Of a stretch of 64,000 nt of DNA, positions 63,912 to 64,000 are shown piece by piece. A model generated the notes under the pieces. The model was not told where the DNA came from, made no database searches, and worked only from the letters and a program-made list of their open reading frames with translations. How positions within the stretch are numbered: the stretch's first letter is position 1; each line of letters opens with the position of its first letter. Origin of the DNA: Nitrosomonas eutropha (GTDB lineage: Bacteria; Pseudomonadota; Gammaproteobacteria; Burkholderiales; Nitrosomonadaceae); NCBI RefSeq assembly GCF_900116685.1, contig NZ_FPBL01000003.1:1-64000 (forward strand), given 5' to 3'. Both the position numbers and the translations under genes were made by a program.

Positions 63912-64000
63912 AAAGCGGAATGTGCCTCTGCCACCAGACACGCTCCGCTCATCACCCCACCCAGTATGCGAGGCAATATTATCTTTTAACTTGCAGACCC

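Noticed and set aside
63911-63960. Inverted AGCGGA...TCCGCT after the DUF1841 gene as a terminator
   Set aside because: Long loop, imperfect stem and no T tract, so it was not called.

Overview
The window reads as a chromosome segment of a betaproteobacterium. Gene order and protein character (a tRNA-Tyr/Gly/Thr-tuf block, pilMNOPQ next to a PBP1A gene, folD-aceE-aceF, rimP-nusA-infB-rbfA-truB running into a full system I cytochrome c maturation cluster, and an alpha-type carbonic anhydrase) fit an ammonia oxidiser of the Nitrosomonas type. That genus call is inference from memory of the group; no database was searched.

Layout. 1-8.5 kb: start of tuf preceded by three tRNA genes under a consensus-like promoter, then the type IV pilus operon pilMNOPQ (minus), divergent from a class A penicillin-binding protein and followed by tRNA-Leu(CAA). 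8.9-16 kb: a bifunctional SpoT/Rel gene with a STAS-like partner, a DsbA-type oxidoreductase, a SPOR-domain protein, argS and an unknown two-helix membrane protein. 16-25 kb: a plus-strand housekeeping run, folD-aceE-aceF-nadD-rsfS-rlmH-maf-rng. 24.9-27 kb: tonB-exbB-exbD behind a good Fur-box palindrome. 27-30.3 kb: rnr-rlmB (minus) and tRNA-Leu(CAG). 30.3-38.7 kb: a looser region with two MITE-like repeats, dinB, a decayed sigma-54 activator pseudogene, an alpha/beta hydrolase, an alpha-carbonic anhydrase with a small secreted partner, lplT and a SpoU-type RNA methyltransferase.

38.7-45.3 kb: a compact (about 6.6 kb) integrative element in the 3' half of an elongator tRNA-Met gene. It has a 48-bp attachment-site duplication, a P4-type tyrosine integrase, two small winged-helix/AlpA-like regulators, a prim-pol/DUF3987 replication protein and two small plus-strand proteins. 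A gene-free repeat-rich stretch looks like a replication origin, and 11-bp-phased GTGTACCCC repeats near both ends look like integrase arm sites. No capsid, tail, portal or resistance gene is visible, so it resembles a minimal P4-like satellite or integrative plasmid.

45.4-48.6 kb: dihydrolipoamide dehydrogenase, a malate dehydrogenase and a Bcp-type peroxiredoxin. 48.6-62.2 kb: one long minus-strand block reading rimP-nusA-infB-rbfA-truB-ccmABCDEFGHI-bcp. A strong extended -10 and an intrinsic-terminator-like hairpin lie in the rimP leader, which suggests attenuation. 62.2-63.5 kb is decayed DNA: a possible gene fragment, an IS5-family transposase relic and a second copy of the first MITE-like repeat. 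The window ends after a DUF1841 gene.

The most interesting new material is the small satellite-like element and its cis-acting sites; next are the MITE-like family whose two copies differ by an internal hairpin module, and the putative rimP leader attenuator.
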